DNA of 6,100 nucleotides from contig LIZU01000085.1 in the NCBI GenBank assembly GCA_001302725.1, positions 1-6,100 of the forward strand. The letters are read 5' to 3'. Both the position numbers and the translations under genes were made by a program. The DNA is from a candidate division Zixibacteria bacterium DG_27. Its GTDB lineage: Bacteria > Zixibacteria > MSB-5A5 > DG-27. A model generated the notes under the pieces. That model was not told the origin of the DNA, searched no databases, and saw only the letters and a program-made list of their open reading frames with translations. Below are positions 5,217 to 6,100 of the stretch, piece after piece (the stretch's first letter is position 1; each line of letters starts with the position of its first letter).

Positions 5217-6100
5217 GAGTCCGAATAGGATCTCACCTGAATAGCTCTGGGGGGCGTGATCACCAATCACAACCAGTCCCAGAGGCGTCAACGACCGGAA
5301 CAGGAAGCCATCTTTCTTTTTCGCCTTTTCAAACTCTTCAGGTGGCAGCTTTCGAAATTGCTCGATTCCCTCTTCGATTTTCTCAATCCCGGCGAATGCG
5401 CAACTGAACGCCGATGAGATTTCTATTTTTAGAGCTAGGTGAATGATGTTCTCAGCCCATTTCTCTCCCAATTTCTCCAAGCTGTCGAGCTCTTCAACAG
5501 TTTTGAATTCGTTGAATTCATCCTCGCTCAGAAGCAAGGCCATGCCGTAACGGAGGGAATCATATTCCACCTGACTGAGAGCCTCGAAGGTCAGTCCCGA
5601 GGCCAGATGTAAAAGGTTGATACCATCGAGAAAAGTGACCAGACCCTCTCTTAACTTGGGAGGCAATCCTTTGAGATCTCTTACGAACTCCTTGTGTCTC
5701 CTTTTCCAGAAACGGTCCTTCGGCTGCTGTCGAAACAGGATTGCAGTCACTTCTTCAGGGTCACACCCGGACTGGCATTGGCTTATTATATCGACTATCT
5801 CCCCCTGGGTGGTGTCAACAATTGAAATTTCCCGGGCGGCGATTCTGAGCAGACTGGCAGCATCCGACGATTCCCACAGGGACAACGACAGCTCCCGGGA
5901 GTACGGAATCATCTTCAACGGATTCTTCATCAGATGGTCGACAACTTCCAGTCTGAAGGGGTCTACCTCCAGATAATCGTTCCGGAAGGACAGGTCCCGA
6001 GGCGTCATCTTTATGCACTTCAACGCCTCCGCCACCGCAGTGTCGATCTCATTGTCCTCGCCGAATACAGATGGAGGCAAAAAAAGAGGCAGAAGCAAGA
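4140..6100 (-). CDS. Large secreted protein with a C-terminal 27-residue GNDxY-repeat solenoid (N-terminus outside the window)
   Basis: The frame is open to the window edge and has no convincing start. The TTG at 6096-6098 lies inside a hydrophobic stretch ending LFLPPSVFG-EDNE, which reads as the end of a signal peptide, so only a few residues are missing. Numbered from that TTG, residues 20-280 are mostly helical and acidic, with a charged, possibly coiled-coil segment near 235-262. Residues 295-652 consist of twelve D-x-x-G-x-D-x-Y units such as DLSGNDRY. The regular Asp/Gly/Tyr pattern suggests a beta-solenoid that may bind calcium, loosely like RTX repeats, but it lacks the RTX nonapeptide and I recognise no named family. 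The chain ends with GIGIDK, one residue into what would be unit 13, so the C-terminus looks complete. It is co-oriented with the HEAT-repeat gene 78 bases downstream. Export and repeat structure are well supported; the function is unknown. Confidence 0.85.
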   Translation of the reverse strand, partial: LLLPLFLPPSVFGEDNEIDTAVAEALKCIKMTPRDLSFRNDYLEVDPFRLEVVDHLMKNPLKMIPYSRELSLSLWESSDAASLLRIAAREISIVDTTQGEIVDIISQCQSGCDPEEVTAILFRQQPKDRFWKRRHKEFVRDLKGLPPKLREGLVTFLDGINLLHLASGLTFEALSQVEYDSLRYGMALLLSEDEFNEFKTVEELDSLEKLGEKWAENIIHLALKIEISSAFSCAFAGIEKIEEGIEQFRKLPPEEFEKAKKKDGFLFRSLTPLGLVVIGDHAPQSYSGEILFGLDMGGDDCYSLRFKRDRNVTIIIDLSGNDIYRVDKDSNYVYTGYSRELIPKPVGICGYEFIYDEEGDDIYRSSNFSLGAGLLGIGLLWDRKGNDAYFGDTFCIGAGCFGVGILRDDQGDDHYNGALFSQGFGFVGGFGALVDSDGHDTYFTGNKYKDVLRYHDHYLTLSQGFAYGIRPLISGGAGLLADFAGNDTYISDIFGQGSSYWWGFGGLVDLSGNDRYLSFQYAQGAGTHMTVGILLDENGDDIYYSKGVSQGCGHDLATGLLCDLSGNDNYSAYDLSQAAGSANGLGMLLDLKGNDGYYVKSPRNTQGYGNPRRDYGSIGIFLDLEGEDHYEGGKGKDGSYWNYSKWGIGIDK

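Noticed and set aside
5617..5976. Plus-strand open frame of 119 codons
   Set aside because: It is antisense to the helical N-terminal part of the large secreted protein; low-complexity serine/arginine content and no domain.

Overview
The window is about 6.1 kb of bacterial DNA of roughly 50% GC. Every gene I can support lies on the minus strand, so transcription runs from the high coordinates to the low ones. The Shine-Dalgarno sequence at 341-346, the class II tRNA-Ser with encoded CCA and the type I signal peptides all indicate a bacterium. I cannot name the lineage. The mix of a YprB/MrfB-type exonuclease, a DUF362-ferredoxin protein and large secreted repeat proteins of no named family fits an uncultured, environmental group better than a well-studied model phylum, but that is an impression, not a measurement.

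Layout in the direction of transcription. (1) 6100-4140 is a large secreted protein that enters from outside the window. Its helical N-terminal half is followed by twelve copies of a D-x-x-G-x-D-x-Y motif, mostly 26-27 residues apart, which looks like an undescribed solenoid. (2) 4061-3072 is a secreted HEAT-repeat protein. (3) 2990-1734 is a YprB/MrfB-like DEDD exonuclease with a helical TPR-like C-terminal region. (4) 1727-594 is a DUF362 protein with a C-terminal 2x[4Fe-4S] ferredoxin domain, six bases downstream of the exonuclease. (5) 521-435 is tRNA-Ser(UGA), with its own promoter at 543-570. (6) 330-1 is the N-terminal part of a class I SAM-dependent methyltransferase that leaves the window.

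The first four genes could be one transcription unit: same strand, with gaps of 78, 81 and 6 bases. Two gaps carry a copy of the same 23-base palindromic repeat, in opposite orientations, one on each side of the HEAT-repeat gene. The first two genes both encode exported proteins built from short repeats and may work together outside the cytoplasm. The next two encode cytoplasmic enzymes whose joint role is unknown.

The methyltransferase segment is richer in GC (about 58% by hand count over 1-300) than the rest. It sits on the 3' side of the tRNA, and the spacer between them holds an inverted repeat and a dispersed-repeat-like sequence. This is where integrated DNA often begins, but no second attachment site or integrase is visible here. 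The most unusual items are the D-x-x-G-x-D-x-Y repeat protein and the paired palindromes around the HEAT-repeat gene. No gap without a gene exceeds 300 bases.
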